Shown here one piece after another: positions 1-14,162 of a DNA stretch of 64,000 bases; the first letter of the stretch is position 1, and every line of letters begins with the position of its first letter. The stretch is taken from NCBI GenBank assembly GCA_017654935.2, contig CM065690.1, positions 39,147,742 through 39,211,741 on the forward strand, read 5' to 3'. The notes beneath the pieces were generated by a model. The model did no database searches and was not told the DNA's origin. It worked only from the letters and a program-made list of their open reading frames with translations. The position numbers and the translations under genes are program-made. Source of the DNA: Phymorhynchus buccinoides (taxonomy: Eukaryota; Mollusca; Gastropoda; Neogastropoda; Raphitomidae).

Positions 1-689
1 AAAAAGATGTCTGCTAGACAAAATCGTGGTGCGAGTTTCTCTGCAAGAGAGGTGTTAGAAATAATGATTTCAAGGTAAAGATTAAGCTTTTTCGTCCCAT
101 GTTTTCCTTGTTTTTTACTTCCCATAACCTTAGCTACTTTAGGAGAACAGCGTGACTATATTTTATTAGCGATCAAATAAATGTTACCATAACCGATTAG
201 TCCTGTGTTTGCTCTTTCATTTGGTACCAAACACTAAGATGTTGACATTTCTTTACCTCGCGTAAAAAAAAATCAGAAAAGTGACCAAAATATCTCGTCA
301 GCAGGGAATAGGAGCTGTGTGGGCGATGCGTCACAGGGGAAGAGCAGTGCCGACCCAGCTGCAGGCGGGATAGTATTAAGAGTCGCTGAGGAAAATGTAA
401 ATATAGTCAGGAAGAAAGTTTAGGGGGTAAAGGCTGTTATAGTGTTCCGATTTTCATTGTGCCTTTGTTTTATGTAAGTGTATGTGTCAACAAGGAAACA
501 GGTCCAGCTGTCAATATAGAGCAATCTGTGTATCATGATTGTGCAGCCTATCCCCACAGCTTATCTTCTCTTCTTATCTTATCTTTTTCATTGTTGTCAA
601 CTGTGCTGTTTAAAAAAAATCATATTTACCAAAGTTTATTTCCATTTGTATGTCTTTCCACCACTGCTGTTGTGTGGTGAATTGCAAAG

Positions 690-741
<52 letters not shown>

Positions 742-3700
742 ACAGTAGCTTTTCTCAGCTCCTTTCAGTTCATGCCTTTTGTTAACACTCGTCACCAGCA
801 TAAACCAATTTAAAGTGTTTTATCCATTAGGCTTACATTGTTTTATGGTGGCATACCACTTGTAAGGTCTTTTCCTATCCCACAATCAATGATAAGAATA
901 TTTGCCTCTGTTAAAAGAAATAACTTGAAACAGACAGCTCTCTGTGGAAAACTGAAAGGAGCTAGAATGAGGGGAATTAGTGTACTGTGGTGTGTGTGTG
1001 AATACAAGGGTAACAGTATGTGAATGTGTGTCAGAATGAAAAATAATGTGTGTGTAAAAGAGAGAGAGAGGGGTGGTTGTGGTGGTGAATGAGTGGTGGT
1101 GATGATGGTGGCGAAGTACAAAGAAATTGATGGTACTCATGTAGGGTTAAAATTGCCTGAGAGACATCTTTTAGTTTAAAATGTTTTCTATGAAAATATG
1201 ATATGTATAAAGGTAAACTGCTGCTGGTTTGGGTAATTGGTGTCCATTTTATGACGTTTTGTTGTTGCTTTTTGGTGTTTTCATATGATATGTATAAAGG
1301 TAAACTGCTGCTGGTTTGGGTAATTGGTGTCCATTTTATGACGTTTTGTTGTTGCTTTTTGGTGTTTTCATGATAAAACATTGTGTATTTGTTGTTTTTC
1401 TTGGTTTTCAGTGTATTGCCTAGAACGTTTTTTGTTTAAAAAAAATAACCCCTTCACAACGCCAGCCATATTTCAGCCAAAATGTTCCATTAAATTTACC
1501 TGGGTAGAGAACAAAATCCATCTGCAGTATTTGGGAATTCTTCTGTGACATATATAAAATACGGTCTATCTTTACTTCCCAAAACTAAGACAATAGGGTC
1601 TTTGGATAATAGACCCTAATTTGATGCCTTTTAGTGACATAGGTGTTAAGTCACTGTGGTGCTAAAATGCGACTTTGGTGGTGAAAGGGTTAATGTGCTG
1701 TCATTTCTGGACTATGAATTCATTCATTTCTTAAAATTAAATTAATCTCCCAAATTTTATTTGTAAACAATCGTATGACAAAGCAGCATTAACAAAGAGA
1801 TTGTAGAGCACAACAAGCTTAGAGCATATACTAGGTGCTCAAACCGTCTAAATCACATAGTATTGGCTGCGCAAATATGATAGGTACACTGGAATTATGA
1901 AAGAAAAGAAAAACAACATGAACACTATGGGGTCTATTTAGTGAATTTCAAGTAACAATTGTTCAATGGACACATCCGTCCATCATATATTTAAACCATA
2001 TTTGAGGTCAGTGTGTTCTGATGTGGCTCAAGGAAAAGTTTCAGTTTTAATATTTCTTTCAGCGGAAGTCTTTTAATTTATAATTGACTGCAAATATTAA
2101 CCTTTGAATGTAGAGGAAATGTTGCAACTTTTGGTTTTTAGTATTTTGTGTATGATTGAAAGAATTTCATGTGTAAGGTACTAGTATTGCAAAATTCTGA
2201 GGAATACAACTTATCTGTCAACTCAACTTATATTGTGTCTTAGCTTACAAGTGAAGCTTAGCTTTATTTTTTTAATCTTATTTACAAGTGAAGTTTAGCT
2301 TTATTTTAAAAACAAATCCATGTGGTCTCTAAATAACATAATTTTGTCTTGTGTTTATGCTTTGCGTTGTTATTTCTTTAGCTTTTGTTATCATCTTTTT
2401 ATTTATAAATGTTCATATTTTTTAACTTTGTGCTGGCTGTATTCTGTTGGTGATGTGATGATGTAGCTGTTGTTGTTTCTTTGCACCCCGCGTTTTTCAG
2501 AAGCGTAAAAAGCTGCGTGAAACGTGGCAGTATCTGCAAACTTTGAGGGAACAACCTGAAGATTTAGCTGCCCGAATCTAAGCGGTAATGTCCTCCACCT
2601 TGGAATGATATACTGGACTGATTCATAACACCTAACCCTGGGAATGAATAAACTCACTGCATTTTGGGGATTAGTTGCGTCACTGCATTTGCATGGGTGC
2701 TTCTCTTCAGGCTATGTGCCTGCATTCAGCTCTTTTTTTTCTTTCTTTTGTTTTGCAGTGGCTTCTGCCTTAATTTTTTAGGTTGTTAAAAAAATTAAGG
2801 AGCAACTTCCCCTTTTCACCTTCGCATATTTTGTCCCTAGCACTTGTCTCTGCCCATGTCATGCCATAGCTTAGTACTGTGCTTCAAGGAGACCCAGTCA
2901 AACCCATTTTTAAAAAACGTTTCAGCTTCAGGGGGGACAATGCCTGCCTCCCCCCCCCCCCCCTCTCTACCCCCCCTCCCCCAACAGTGGATGCTGCCCT
3001 TTGTACCCCGCCAGGGGGGACTAGGTGCTTCTAGGTGGCCCCTGGACCCCTGCTTTTCAAGGTTTCCCAGGATTTTGTAGAAGCACCTGTGCATTTCAGG
3101 ATATTTTTCCTTCACTGCTGAAATTATGGCTTTCACAGTCAGCTGTAAACCAGTCTGGAAAGATCAGGGCCTATATTCACATTGAGATAAGTATGAGACT
3201 TTTATCATGATATTGTAGAAGTCCTTCTAAAGTCCTATAAAACCCTGCTACTTTAGAAGGACTTCTAAGATATCACAACCCCAAAAAAACAATGATAAGG
3301 CCCAGATCTTGAGAATACAAATGCCCGCAGTATTGAAAGACTAATCCCCAAAATATGGTATGTGAACTGTTGGGTGGACAGCGGTTTTGTTTCACTGCCT
3401 GCCAACCTGCCTGCCTGCCTGCCTGTGACATGGTGTGATGGGTTTATCTGGTGCATGGGGAAGAGGTTGCCACCTCTGATTGATCACTCCATTTTCTTAA
3501 CACACTAAAGCCATTCATCAGTTTGGCTTGGCACTGACACCGTTCACTAGTTAGTGCAAACTGATACCAGTCCGTCACTTGTCAATCTGAGCATACTAAC
3601 ACCTGCCAATTATTGGTCCTTCAACCACAACAGTTTGATTTAATGAGTGTGTTATTCAAATGCTCTAAGACTGATGTATTGTAGTGCTTAACTTGTTATA

Positions 3701-5305
3701 ACATATCCATTAGTCTCACCTTTTCTTTGACATGCAATACGAGGGTGGTATAGAAAGTACTGGAGTAATACCAACTAATAGTCCTTTCCACTGTTTTGTG
3801 TTCTCATAATTGTGGGTAAAACTAATGCATGATGAATGGGGTAAAAGAAAGTGGTTGGTTCTTTTACTTTCTGCACTTAGGAAACTTAATAGAAAAATAA
3901 CACACACAAAAAAGGGAAACATACACTTAATCAAAACAAGATCACGAAAACAAGAAGACTAATTGTGAAAGTGAATAATGTAAAAGAATGTGATGCTCTT
4001 TTAATTATAAGGTTATTCACCATTTTGATTTCTGAACAGACCCTTAACTTTAAAAAAAACTACCAGTATATTTTCCATTACCTTTCACTTTACATGCATT
4101 AATTTGTTTCTAAAATGAACTTTTCTGAACATATTTTGAAAGGATGTCATTGATGTCATTCACACAAGAAGATATGTGTACAATTAAATAACATAATTTA
4201 TCTTGTCTGTTATGATTGCTTCTTTTCCAAGTCAAACTTTAGCTGCCTTTAATTATTGTCCTCATATTGCTAAAGACTTGGATTAAAATTCACCCAAACC
4301 AACTAAACTGATGGCTGGAAGTCTGTGTTTGACAGTAACTAACTGTGGTGTGTGCGTGCGTGCGTTGAGTGTTTGTGTGATTGTTACAAGTGTAGGAAGA
4401 TTGAAAGATCTCTCTCCCCGCTGTAATATGTTTATGAATCGGCCCCAATTATAGCAGAACAGGTTATTATGTTTTAAATAAGCATGGTGGGTTGTTGTGT
4501 GGACTTTTATTTTCTTTGGGGTTTCTTTTCACAGGGAAAGGGGTTTTGCCTTCAGTATCTTTTGGGATCTCCTGGTTTGTGTAGAAATCCTTGATGTTAC
4601 AGCTGAAAAATAGAAAGAAAAAACCAGTTGTATGTGGGTGCATGTGTAGTAATCCTCTGTGCGTGGGGGCATGTGTAAGTATATATATTGTTGAAGACAT
4701 AAAAGATATAATTTAAAATGACCTCTGTCTCCTGCCTCTTTCGTATCTAATTTTTGTGTGTGGGGGGTAATTTTAAACTGGTTGTCTCTTTCTATAGTCT
4801 TGATATGCTATCTTGAGATGATCACTTTAATGTATGAAGAACATAAGTGTAAATCAATCAATGTTTTATCCATAGTACCATAACTCAATTGACATATTTC
4901 CCAAAGTACCAGAAACTCCATTGACATATTCTTGCACTCCTAAAACCTTGATTGCTACCGTTTTTATGGATTGTAAGGTGCATCACATTACAAGGCGCAC
5001 CCTCCAAATTTTACATAAAATTTTGATTTTGTTGTAACAGTTTGTGACTATACTATTTGTTATATTAAAAGGCACAGGGGTCCCTTTCTGGGAAAAAAAG
5101 TATCGCCTTATAATCCCTAAAATGCAGTATCTTTTACCATAGCAGATGCTGAATATATGTCTATTACTGTATCAGAAGCTCAGTAGATTTCTGACTAAGC
5201 TGTCAGTTAACCTCCAGTTTCGCTGTTTTGTGTTGCCAGACGCGGCGCACCCTGCGACGTACCCTGCAGACGCAGCGCTGAGAGCGACAGCAGGCGAGCC
5301 AGCAA
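1..5305 (-). repeat. Left arm of giant fold-back palindrome (inverted copy of GluN1 last intron)
   Basis: This arm is the reverse complement of about 5310-10652 and also of about 44030-49300. Shared landmarks in reversed order include a GT microsatellite near 692-740, a direct 87-bp duplication near 1198-1370, a C-run near 2950-2985, a GCCT run near 3405-3425, and the start of the GluN1 C-tail exon at about 5240-5305. The arms meet inside that exon with essentially no spacer. I see no independent gene here; small open frames are mirror images of frames in the other copies. A fold-back of this kind most likely comes from a chimeric or adapter-missed long read rather than from a real chromosome arm. 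A true palindrome is possible but less likely because the same sequence occurs a third time at 44-49 kb. Confidence 0.85.
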
Positions 5306-5376
5306 CGGCTGCTGCTCCTCGGCGCGCCTGCTTCCTGCAGGGTCATGGCGCAAGGGTGCGCCGTTCTGAGCTAACA
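5240..5376. pseudogene. GluN1 C-tail exon start, mirrored at palindrome centre
   Basis: The first 65-70 bases of the C-tail exon occur twice, back to back: forward at about 5240-5305 and reversed at about 5310-5376. Acceptor-like sequence flanks both outer ends (gttgccag on the left, ctgagctaac on the right). The rest of the exon (about 280 bases, including the stop) is missing from contig 1. The mirror axis inside a GC-rich coding segment marks the fold-back point. It cannot encode the tail as it stands. Confidence 0.75.
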
Positions 5377-8300
5377 CAACACACACGACCGCAACTGGAG
5401 GTTTACTTAACAGCTCTTAGTCAGGAAATCTCTGACGCTTCTGATACAGTAATAGACATATATTCAGCATCTGCTATGGTAAAAGATACTGCATTTTAGG
5501 GATTATAAGGCGATACTTTTTTTCCCAAGACCAGCGACCCCTGAGCCTTATAATGTGACTAAAAATATAGTAAGAAAATACAATAACAAAATCAGAATTT
5601 TGTGTAAAATTTGGAGGGTGCGCCTTGTAATGTGATGCACCTTACAATCCATAAAAACGGTAGCAATCAATGGTTTTAGGAGTGCAAGAATATGTCAATG
5701 GAGTTTCTGGTACTTTGGGAAATATGTCAATTGAGTTATGGTACTATGGATAAAACATTGATTGATTTACACTTATGTTCTTCATACATTAAAGTGATCA
5801 TCTCAAGATAGCATATCAAGACTATAGAAAGAGACAACCAGTTTAAAATTACCCCCCACACACAAAAATTAGATACGAAAGAGGCAGGAGACAGAGGTCA
5901 TTTTAAATTATATCTTTTATGTCTTCAACAATATATATACTTACACATGCCCCCACGCACAGAGGATTACTACACATGCACCCACATACAACTGGTTTTT
6001 TCTTTCTATTTTTCAGCTGTAACATCAAGGATTTCTACACAAACCAGGAGATCCCAAAAGATACTGAAGGCAAAACCCCTTTCCCTGTGAAAAGAAACCC
6101 CAAAGAAAATAAAAGTCCACACAACAACCCACCATGCTTATTTAAAACATAATAACTTCTGCTATAATTGGGCAGATTCATAAACATATACAGCTGTGAG
6201 AGAAGATCATTTCAATACTCCTACACTGTAACAATTCACACACACACGCACGCACGCACGCACACACCACAGTTACTGTCAAACACAGACTTCCAGCCAT
6301 CAGTTTAGTTGGTTTGGGTGAATTTTAATCCAAGTCTTTAGCAATATGAGGACAATAATTAAAGGCAGCTAAAGTTTGACTTGGAAAAGAAGCAATCATA
6401 ACAGACAAGATAAATTATGTTATTTAATTGTACACATATCTTCTTGTGTGAATGACATCAATGACATCCTTTCAAAATATGTTCAGAAAAGTTCATTTTA
6501 GAAACAAATTAATGCATGTAAAGTGAAAGGTAATGGAAAATATACTGGTAGATTTTTTTAAAGTTAAGGGTCTGTTCAGAAATCAAAAATGGTGAATAAC
6601 CTTATAATTAAAAGAGCATCACATTCTTTTACATTATTCACTTTCACAATTAGTCTTCTTGTTTTCGTGATCTTGTTTTGATTAAGTGTATGTTTCCTCT
6701 TATGTGTGTGTTATTTTTCTATTAAGTTTCCTAAGTGCAGAAAGTAAAAGAACCAACCACTTTCTTTTACCCCATTCATCATGCATTAGTTTTACCCACA
6801 ATTATGAGAACACAAAACAGTGGAAAGGACTATTAGTTGGTATTACTCCAGTACTTTCTATACCACCCTCGTATTGCATGTCAAAGAAAAGGTGAGACTA
6901 ATGGATATGTTATAACAAGTTAAGCACTACAATACATCAGTCTTAGAGCATTTGAATAACACACTCATTAAATCAAACTGTTGTGGTTGAAGGACCAATA
7001 ATTGGCAGGTGTTAGTATGCTCAGATTGACAAGTGACGGACTGGTATCAGTTTTTGCACTAACTAGTGAACGGTGTCAGTGCCAAGCCAAACTGATGAAT
7101 GGCTTTAGTGTGTTAAGAAAATGGAGTGATCAATCAGAGGTGGCAACCTCTTCCCCATGCACCAGATAAACCCATCACACCATGTCACAGGCAGGCAGGC
7201 AGGCAGGTTGGCAGGCAGTGAAACAAAACCGCTGTCCACCCAACAGTTCACATACCATATTTTGGGGATTAGTCTTTCAATACTGCGGGCATTTGTATTC
7301 TCAAGATCTGGGCCTTATCATTGTGATATCTTAGAAGTCCTTCTAAAGTAGCAGGGTTTTATAGGACTTTAGAAGGACTTCTACAATATCATGATAAAAG
7401 TCTCATACTATCTCAATGTGAATATAGGCCCTGATCTTTCCAGACTGGTTTACAGCTGACTGTGAAAGCCATAATTTCAGCAGTGAAGGAAAAATATCCT
7501 GAAATGCACAGGTGCTTCTACAAAATCCTGGGGAAACCTGAAAAGCAGGGTTCCAGGGGTCAGCCTATCACCTAGTCCCTGGCGGGGTACAGGGGCAGCA
7601 ATCACTGTTGGGGGGGAGGGGGTAGAGAGTGGGGGGGGGGGGAGCATTGTCCCCCTGAAGCTGAAACGTTTTTTAAAAATGGGTTTGACTGGGTCTCCTT
7701 GAAGCACAGTACTAAGCTATGGCATGACATGGGCAGAGACAAGTGCTAGGGACAAAATATGCGAAGGTGAAAAGGGGAAGTTGCTCCTTAATTTTTTTAA
7801 CAACCTAAAAAATTAAGGCAGAAGCCACTGCAAAACAAAAGAAAGAAAAAAAAGAGCTGAATGCAGGCACATAGCCTGAAGAGAAGCACCCATGCAAATG
7901 CAGTGACGCAACTAATCCCCAAAATGCAGTGAGTTTATTCATTCCCAGGGTTAGGTGTTATGAATCAGTCCAGCTATATCATTCCAAGGTGGAGGACATT
8001 ACCGCTTAGATTCGGGCAGCTAAATCTTCAGGTTGTTCCCTCAAAGTTTGCAGATACTGCCACGTTTCACGCAGCTTTTTACGCTTCTGAAAAACGCGGG
8101 GTGCAAAGAAACAACAACAGCTACATCATCACATCACCAACAGAATACAGCCAGCACAAAGTTAAAAAATATGAACATTTATAAATAAAAAGATGATAAC
8201 AAAAGCTAAAGAAATAACAACGCAAAGCATAAACACAAGACAAAATTATGTTATTTAGAGACCACATGGATTTGTTTTTAAAATAAAGCTAAACTTCACT

Positions 8301-10652
8301 TGTAAATAAGATTAAAAAAATAAAGCTAAGCTTCACTTGTAAGCTAAGACACAATATAAGTTGAGTTGACAGATAAGTTGTATTCCTCAGAATTTTGCAA
8401 TACTAGTACCTTACACATGAAATTCTTTCAATCATACACAAAAATACTAAAAACCAAAAGTTGCAACATTTCCTCTACATTCAAAGGTTAATATTTGCAG
8501 TCAATTATAAATTAAAAGACTTCCGCTGAAAGAAATATTAAAACTGAAACTTTTCCTTGAGCCACATCAGAACACACTGACCTCAAATATGGTTTAAATA
8601 TATGATGGACGGATGTGTCCATTGAACAATTGTTACTTGAAATTCACTAAATAGACCCCATAGTGTTCATGTTGTTTTTCTTTTCTTTCATAATTCCAGT
8701 GTACCTATCATATGTGCGCAGCCAATACTATGTGACTTTAGACGGTTTGAGCACCTAGTAATATGCTTCGAAAGCTTGTTGAGCTCTGCGATCTCTTTGT
8801 TAATGCTGCTTTGTCATACGATTGTTTACAAATAAAATTTGGGAGATTAATTTAATTTTAAGAAATGAATGAATTCATAGTACAGCAAGGACAGCACAAT
8901 TAACCCTTTTCACCACCAAAGTCGCATTTAGCACCACAGTGACTTAACCCCTATGTCACTAAAAGGCATAAAATTAGAGTATATTATCCAAAGACCCCAT
9001 GGCCATTGTCTTAGTTTTGGGAAGTAATTAAGGATAGACCTTATTTTATATAAAAGTCACAGAAGAATCCCCAATACTGCAGAGGGATTTTGTTCTTTAC
9101 CCAGGTAAATTTTATGGACATTTTTTGGGCTGGAATATGGCTGGCGGTGAAGGGGTTAAACAAAAAACGTTCTAGGCAATACACTGAAACCAAGAAAAAC
9201 AACAAATACACAATGTTTTATCATGAAAACACCAAAAAGCAACAACAAAACGTCATAAAATGGACACCAATTACCCAAACCAGCAGCAGTTTACCTTTAT
9301 ACATATCATATGAAAACACCAAAAAGCAACAACAAAACGTCATAAAATGGACACCAATTACCCAAACCAGCAGCAGTTTACCTTTATACATATCATATTT
9401 TCAGTAGAAAACATTTTAAACTAAAAGATGTCTCTCAGGCAATTTTAACCCTACATGAGTACCATCAATTTCTTTGTACTTCTCCACCATCATCACCACC
9501 ACTCATTCACCACCACAACCACCACCACAACAACTCTCTTTTACACACACATTATTTTTCATTCTGACACACATTCACATACTGTTACCCTTGTATTCAC
9601 ACACACACCACAGTACACTAATTCCCCTCATTCTGTCTCCTTTCAGTTTTCCACAGAGAGCTGTCTGTTTCAAGTTATTTCTTTTAACAGAGGCAAATAT
9701 TCTTATAAGTGATTGGTTAGGGATAGGAAAAGACCTTACAAGTGGAATACCACCATGAAACAATGTAAGCCTAATGGATAAAAAAAACCTTTAAATTGGT
9801 TTATGCTGGTGACGAGTGTTAACAAAAGGCATGTGAACTGAAAGGAGCTGAGAAAAAGCTTACTGTGACCCACACACACACACACACACACACCACACAC
9901 AACAAACACACACACACAACTTTGCAATTCACCACACAACAGCAGTGGTGGAAAGACATACAAATGGAAATAAACTTTGGTAAATATGATTTTTTTTAAA
10001 CAGCACAGTTGACAACAATGAAAAAGATAAGATAAGAAGAGAAGATAAGCTGTGGGGATAGGCTGCACAATCACGATACACAGATTGCTCTATATTGACA
10101 GCTGGACCTGTTTCCTTGTTGACACATACACTTACATAAAACAAAGGCACAATGAAAATCGGAACACTATAACAGCCTTTACCCCCTAAACTTTCTTCCT
10201 GACTATATTTACATTTTCCTCAGCGACTCTTAATACTATCCCGCCTGCAGCTGGGTCGGCACTGCTCTTCCCCTGTGACGCATCGCCCACACAGCTCCTA
10301 TTCCCTGCTGACGAGGTATTTTGGCACTTTTCTGATTTTTTTTACGCGAGGTAAACAAACCTCAACACCTTAGTGTTAGGTACCAAATGAAAGAGCAAAC
10401 ACAGGACTAATCGGATATGGTAACTATTTATTTGATCGCTAATAAAATAATAAATATAGTCGCGTTCTTCTAAAGTAGCTTAAGGTTATGGGAAGAGTAA
10501 AAAAACTTGTTTACATTCGATTCTGATATGCACAACATGGAAACAAGGAAAACATGGGACGTAAAAGCTTCATCTGACCTTTGCAATCATTATTTCTAAC
10601 ACCTCTCTTGCAGAGAAACTCGCACCACGATTTTGTCTAGCAGACATCTTTT
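5310..10652 (+). repeat. Right arm of fold-back palindrome
   Basis: Reverse-complement partner of 1-5305, in the same orientation as 44030-49330. It holds the GluN1 intron between the C-tail exon and the M4 exon. Small indels relative to 44-49 kb increase towards 8700-9180, as expected of poorly polished sequence. It contains the same 87-bp direct duplication (9225-9399) and a CA-rich stretch (9868-9920). No gene is seen. Confidence 0.85.
9225..9399 (+). repeat. Direct 87-bp duplication (second copy of the 47.9-kb duplication)
   Basis: Two adjacent near-identical units, each starting gaaaacaccaaaaagcaac and ending in catatcatat. They are the same as at 47933-48106 and, reversed, 1198-1370. 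They yield a short repetitive open frame that I regard as non-coding. Confidence 0.85.
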
Positions 10653-11130
10653 TTTGGTACCAGAATTCCAACCCGCCTACGTGGGAAATCCCGATCGCCG
10701 GTTCCACATTCCAAAGCGAAATTCCTTCACGTACACAGACTATTAGAGTTTGGGGAATGACAGGATAGGGTTTTGGGGGTGCGAGTGAACTAGCGGCGAT
10801 AATCTTGCCAACATATCCAAAAAACTTCTCGTAGAGGTTGCTTCCCTTATTGCACAGAGGAAACAAGGTAAGGGATTCTGTAAAGTCTGGTCTGACGTAT
10901 ACGAACGACCCGTCTCCACGTTTGGATTTTGGATACGATGTATGCGAGTGATCCGTCAGCAGGAAAGGGAATTCCCGTCACTCGGATACGTCTTATCCGT
11001 TTAAAAAAGGTTAATGAAAAGAAAACCGATTATCAATACTAAGAAAAAGTATAAAGTAGAATGTGTACAGTGGACAACAAACAAAATGCCTGAAGATGCT
11101 GCAATGGAAAAATGTTTCAGGAAAGCTAAA
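10653..11130. other. Intronic sequence, no gene seen
   Basis: This corresponds to 49305-49740 in the cleaner copy, with small indels. It lies outside the palindrome and inside the GluN1 C-tail/M4 intron. Short open frames in both strands do not resemble known proteins. Confidence 0.5.
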
Positions 11131-11131
11131 G

Positions 11132-11860
11132 AGGTGGTGAGGACTGCTATAGTGTGATTATGAAAGACAGCTATAGACTTGATTTATGCATCCAGTAGGA
11201 CTGCTATAGTGTGATTATGAAAGACAGCTATAGACTTGATTTATGCATCCACTAGGACTGCTATAGTGTGATTATGAAAGACAGCTATAGACTTGATTTA
11301 TGCATCCAGTAGGACTGCTATAGTGTGATTATGAAAGACAGCTATAGACTTGATTTATGCATCCAGTAGGACTGCTATAGTGTGATTATGAAAGACAGCT
11401 ATAGACTTGATCTATGCATCCAGTAGGACTGCTATAGTGTGATTATGAAAGACAGCTATAGACTTGATCTATGCATCCAGTAGGACTGCTATAGTGTGAT
11501 TATGAAAGACAGCTATAGACTTGATCTATGCATCCAGTAGGACTGCTATAGTGTGATTATGAAAGACAGCTATAGACTTGATCTATGCATCCACTAGGAC
11601 TGCTATAGTGTGATTATGAAAGACAGCTATAGACTTGATTTATGCATCCAGTAGGACTGCTATAGTGTGATTATGAAAGACAGCTATAGACTTGATTTAT
11701 GCATCCACTAGGACTGCTATAGTGTGATTATGAAAGACAGCTATAGACTTGATTTATGCATCCAGAAGGACTGCTATAGTGTGATTATGAAAGACAGCTA
11801 TAGACTTGATTTATGCATCCAGAAGGACTGCTATAGTGTGATTATGAAAGACAGCCATAA
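11132..11860. repeat. 57-58 bp tandem array, about 13 units (first copy)
   Basis: The unit begins ggactgctatagtgtgatta and ends around tatgcatccagta. Variants include ttgatttatg/ttgatctatg and ccagtagg/ccactagg/ccagaagg, so subtypes are interspersed. Diverged half-units continue to about 11960. It sits in the GluN1 intron just after the M4 exon donor (minus strand). The copy at 49.75-50.45 kb has about 12 units and two short internal deletions. Confidence 0.9.
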
Positions 11861-12092
11861 ATTCTTGATTTATTTTTTGTATCCAGGGGGACTGTTAAAA
11901 ATTTGATTACAAAAGACAGCCATAGACTCTTGATTTATCTTATGTATCCAGACCTTATGCTGAAGAGGAATCACACAAATGGCAACAACATCACTGACAA
12001 CAAGCTCACAACAAAGAATAACAGTAAGGAAATTGGAGAGAAGATAAAGAAACGAAATGGTCTAAATCGTGCAGAGTCAGCAGAGCACAGAC

Positions 12093-12238
12093 CTCGATGT
12101 TTCCCCTCCAGCGGTCGGCTGCATTGCGGGCCAGTTCCAGTTCCTTATCCTTCAGCCCACGGTGTCGCTTGTAGGCAATCTCCACAAAGATCAGCAGCAC
12201 CCCTGCCACTATGCCACCCGCCACCATCATGAACACAC
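12093..12238 (-). pseudogene. GluN1 M4 exon, second copy (sequence intact, copy otherwise broken)
   Basis: Identical in translation to the exon at 50689-50834. It encodes transmembrane segment M4 ([13 protein letters not shown]...) and the first part of the cytoplasmic tail. Acceptor ttacag|GT and donor GAG|gtctgt are present. It is the only GluN1 exon in contig 1 without indels. Neighbouring exons in the same contig are frameshifted, so this is best treated as part of a duplicated, poorly corrected copy. Confidence 0.8.
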
Positions 12239-12239
12239 C

Positions 12240-13770
12240 TGTAAAGGACACAGCATGAACACACCTGTAAAGGTCAAGTCACGAATAATTACATACTGAG
12301 CACACCTGCATAGTATACATCAAGAACACACATGCAGAGCACATGTACATATGAATACACCAGTATAGCACACATCATGAACACACCTGTAAAATACACA
12401 TCATGTACACCTTGTAGCACACATCATGAGCACACCTGCACATCAAGAACACACATGCAGAGCACATGTACACATGAATACACCAGTATAGCACACATCA
12501 TGAACACACCTGTAAAAGACACGTCATGTACACCTTGTAGCACACATCATGAACACACCTGTAAGACACTTCATGTACACCTTGTAGCACACATCATGAA
12601 CACACCTGTAAAAGACACATCATGTACACCTTGTAGCACACATCATGAACACACCTGTAAAATACACATCATGTACACCTTGTAGCACACATCATGAACA
12701 CACCTGTAAAAGACACGTCCATGTACACCTTTTTGTAGCACCACATCATGAACACCACCCCTGGTATAAACATCATGTACACCTTGTAGCACACATCATG
12801 ACACACACCTGTAAAAGACACGTCATTTACACCTATGAAGCACACATCATGAACAACACACCTGTAAAAGACACGTCATGTACACCTTGTAGCACACATC
12901 ATGAACACACCTGTAAAAGACACGTCATGTCATGTACCACCTTGTACGCACCTGTAGCAGACACATCATGTACACCATCTAGCACACATCATGAACACAC
13001 CTGTAAAAAAACACATCATGTACACCTTGTAGCACACATCATGAACACACCTGTAAAAAGACACATCATGTACACCTTGTAGCACACATCATGAACACAC
13101 CTGTAAAAGACATGTCATGTACACCTTGTAGCACACATCATGAACACACCTGTAAAAGACACATCATGTACACCTTGTAGCACACATCATGAACACACCT
13201 GTAAAAGACACGTCACACCTTGTAGCACACATCATGAACACATCTGTAAAATACACCTCTGTACACCTTGTAGCACACATCATGAACACAGCCTGTAAAA
13301 GACACATCATGTACACCTTGTAGCACACATCATGAACACACCTGTAAAAGACACATCATGTACACCTTGTAGCACACATCATGAACACACCACCACCTCA
13401 TGTAAAAAGACACCATGAACACACCTGTAAAACAGGACACTGTTCATGTACACCTTGTAGCACACATCATGAACACACCTGTAAAAGACACATCATGTAC
13501 ACCTTGTAGCACACATCATGAACACACCTGTAAAAGACACGTCATGTACACCTTGTAGCACACATCATGAACACACCTGTAAAAGACACATCATGTACAC
13601 CTTGTAGCACACATCATGAACACACCTGTAAAATACACATCATGTACACCTTGTAGCACACATCATGAACACACCTGTAAAAGACATGTCATGTACACCT
13701 TGTAGCACACATCATGAACACACCTGTAAAAGACACGTCATGTACACCTTGTAGCACACATCATGAGCGA
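12240..13770. repeat. 49-bp satellite flanking M4 acceptor (first copy, noisy)
   Basis: About 30 units built on catgaacacacctgtaaaa and catgtacaccttgtagcac. Several are scrambled or partly lost (for example near 12720-12960 and 13390-13450). On the minus strand each complete unit carries a copy of the M4 exon's acceptor junction. The equivalent array at 50822-52430 is much more regular. Confidence 0.9.
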
Positions 13771-14045
13771 CAACCTGCACCAGTATGCTATCATCCTACA
13801 CCTGTACAGCTCGATTCAAATCATGTGCTTATGGCCCTGCTGAGCAACTACAGCCATGACATTGTCAAGGTCTCTGTCACTGAGGAAACTTCTGACTGTC
13901 TATGAACCACAGTTATTACAGGCAAGCATCATGAACAAATCATGTCAACACCTGTACAGCACATATAGAGAGTTGGAGAGAGCACACATGCATGTGCATG
14001 CAGGACGTTGTGCATACACACAAAACACACACGCACTTCTACGTA

Positions 14046-14162
14046 CAGCCAATGTTAGTGAGGCCGAGGTTGGCAGGGGCATAGTTGCCCTCAGGGGACA
14101 CTGGGAGTGCATGTCACAACAGGATCCAGCGATTTGTCCAGCTCCTACCACCATCACCCCAC
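14046..14162 (-). pseudogene. GluN1 S2-M4 linker exon, broken second copy
   Basis: Matches the exon at 52692-52799 but is 117 instead of 108 bases. Several one-base insertions and deletions destroy the frame. The acceptor is also changed (ctgctaccc where the other copy reads ctgcaccc). These are assembly or sequencing errors or genuine decay; the even spread of errors through this contig favours the former. Confidence 0.75.

Noticed and set aside
1..10652. Palindrome as a real amplicon arm or a large inverted-repeat transposon
   Set aside because: No terminal target duplication or transposase is seen, the arms are a gene intron and exon edge, and a third copy at 44-49 kb with higher quality points to a fold-back read artefact.
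11132..11860. 57-bp array as CRISPR repeat-spacer units
   Set aside because: All parts of the unit are conserved with a few recurring variants, so it is a minisatellite.
12332..13082. Histidine/threonine/cysteine-rich frames ([10 protein letters not shown]...)
   Set aside because: Translation of the 49-bp satellite; the period is not a multiple of three and frames stop or shift.
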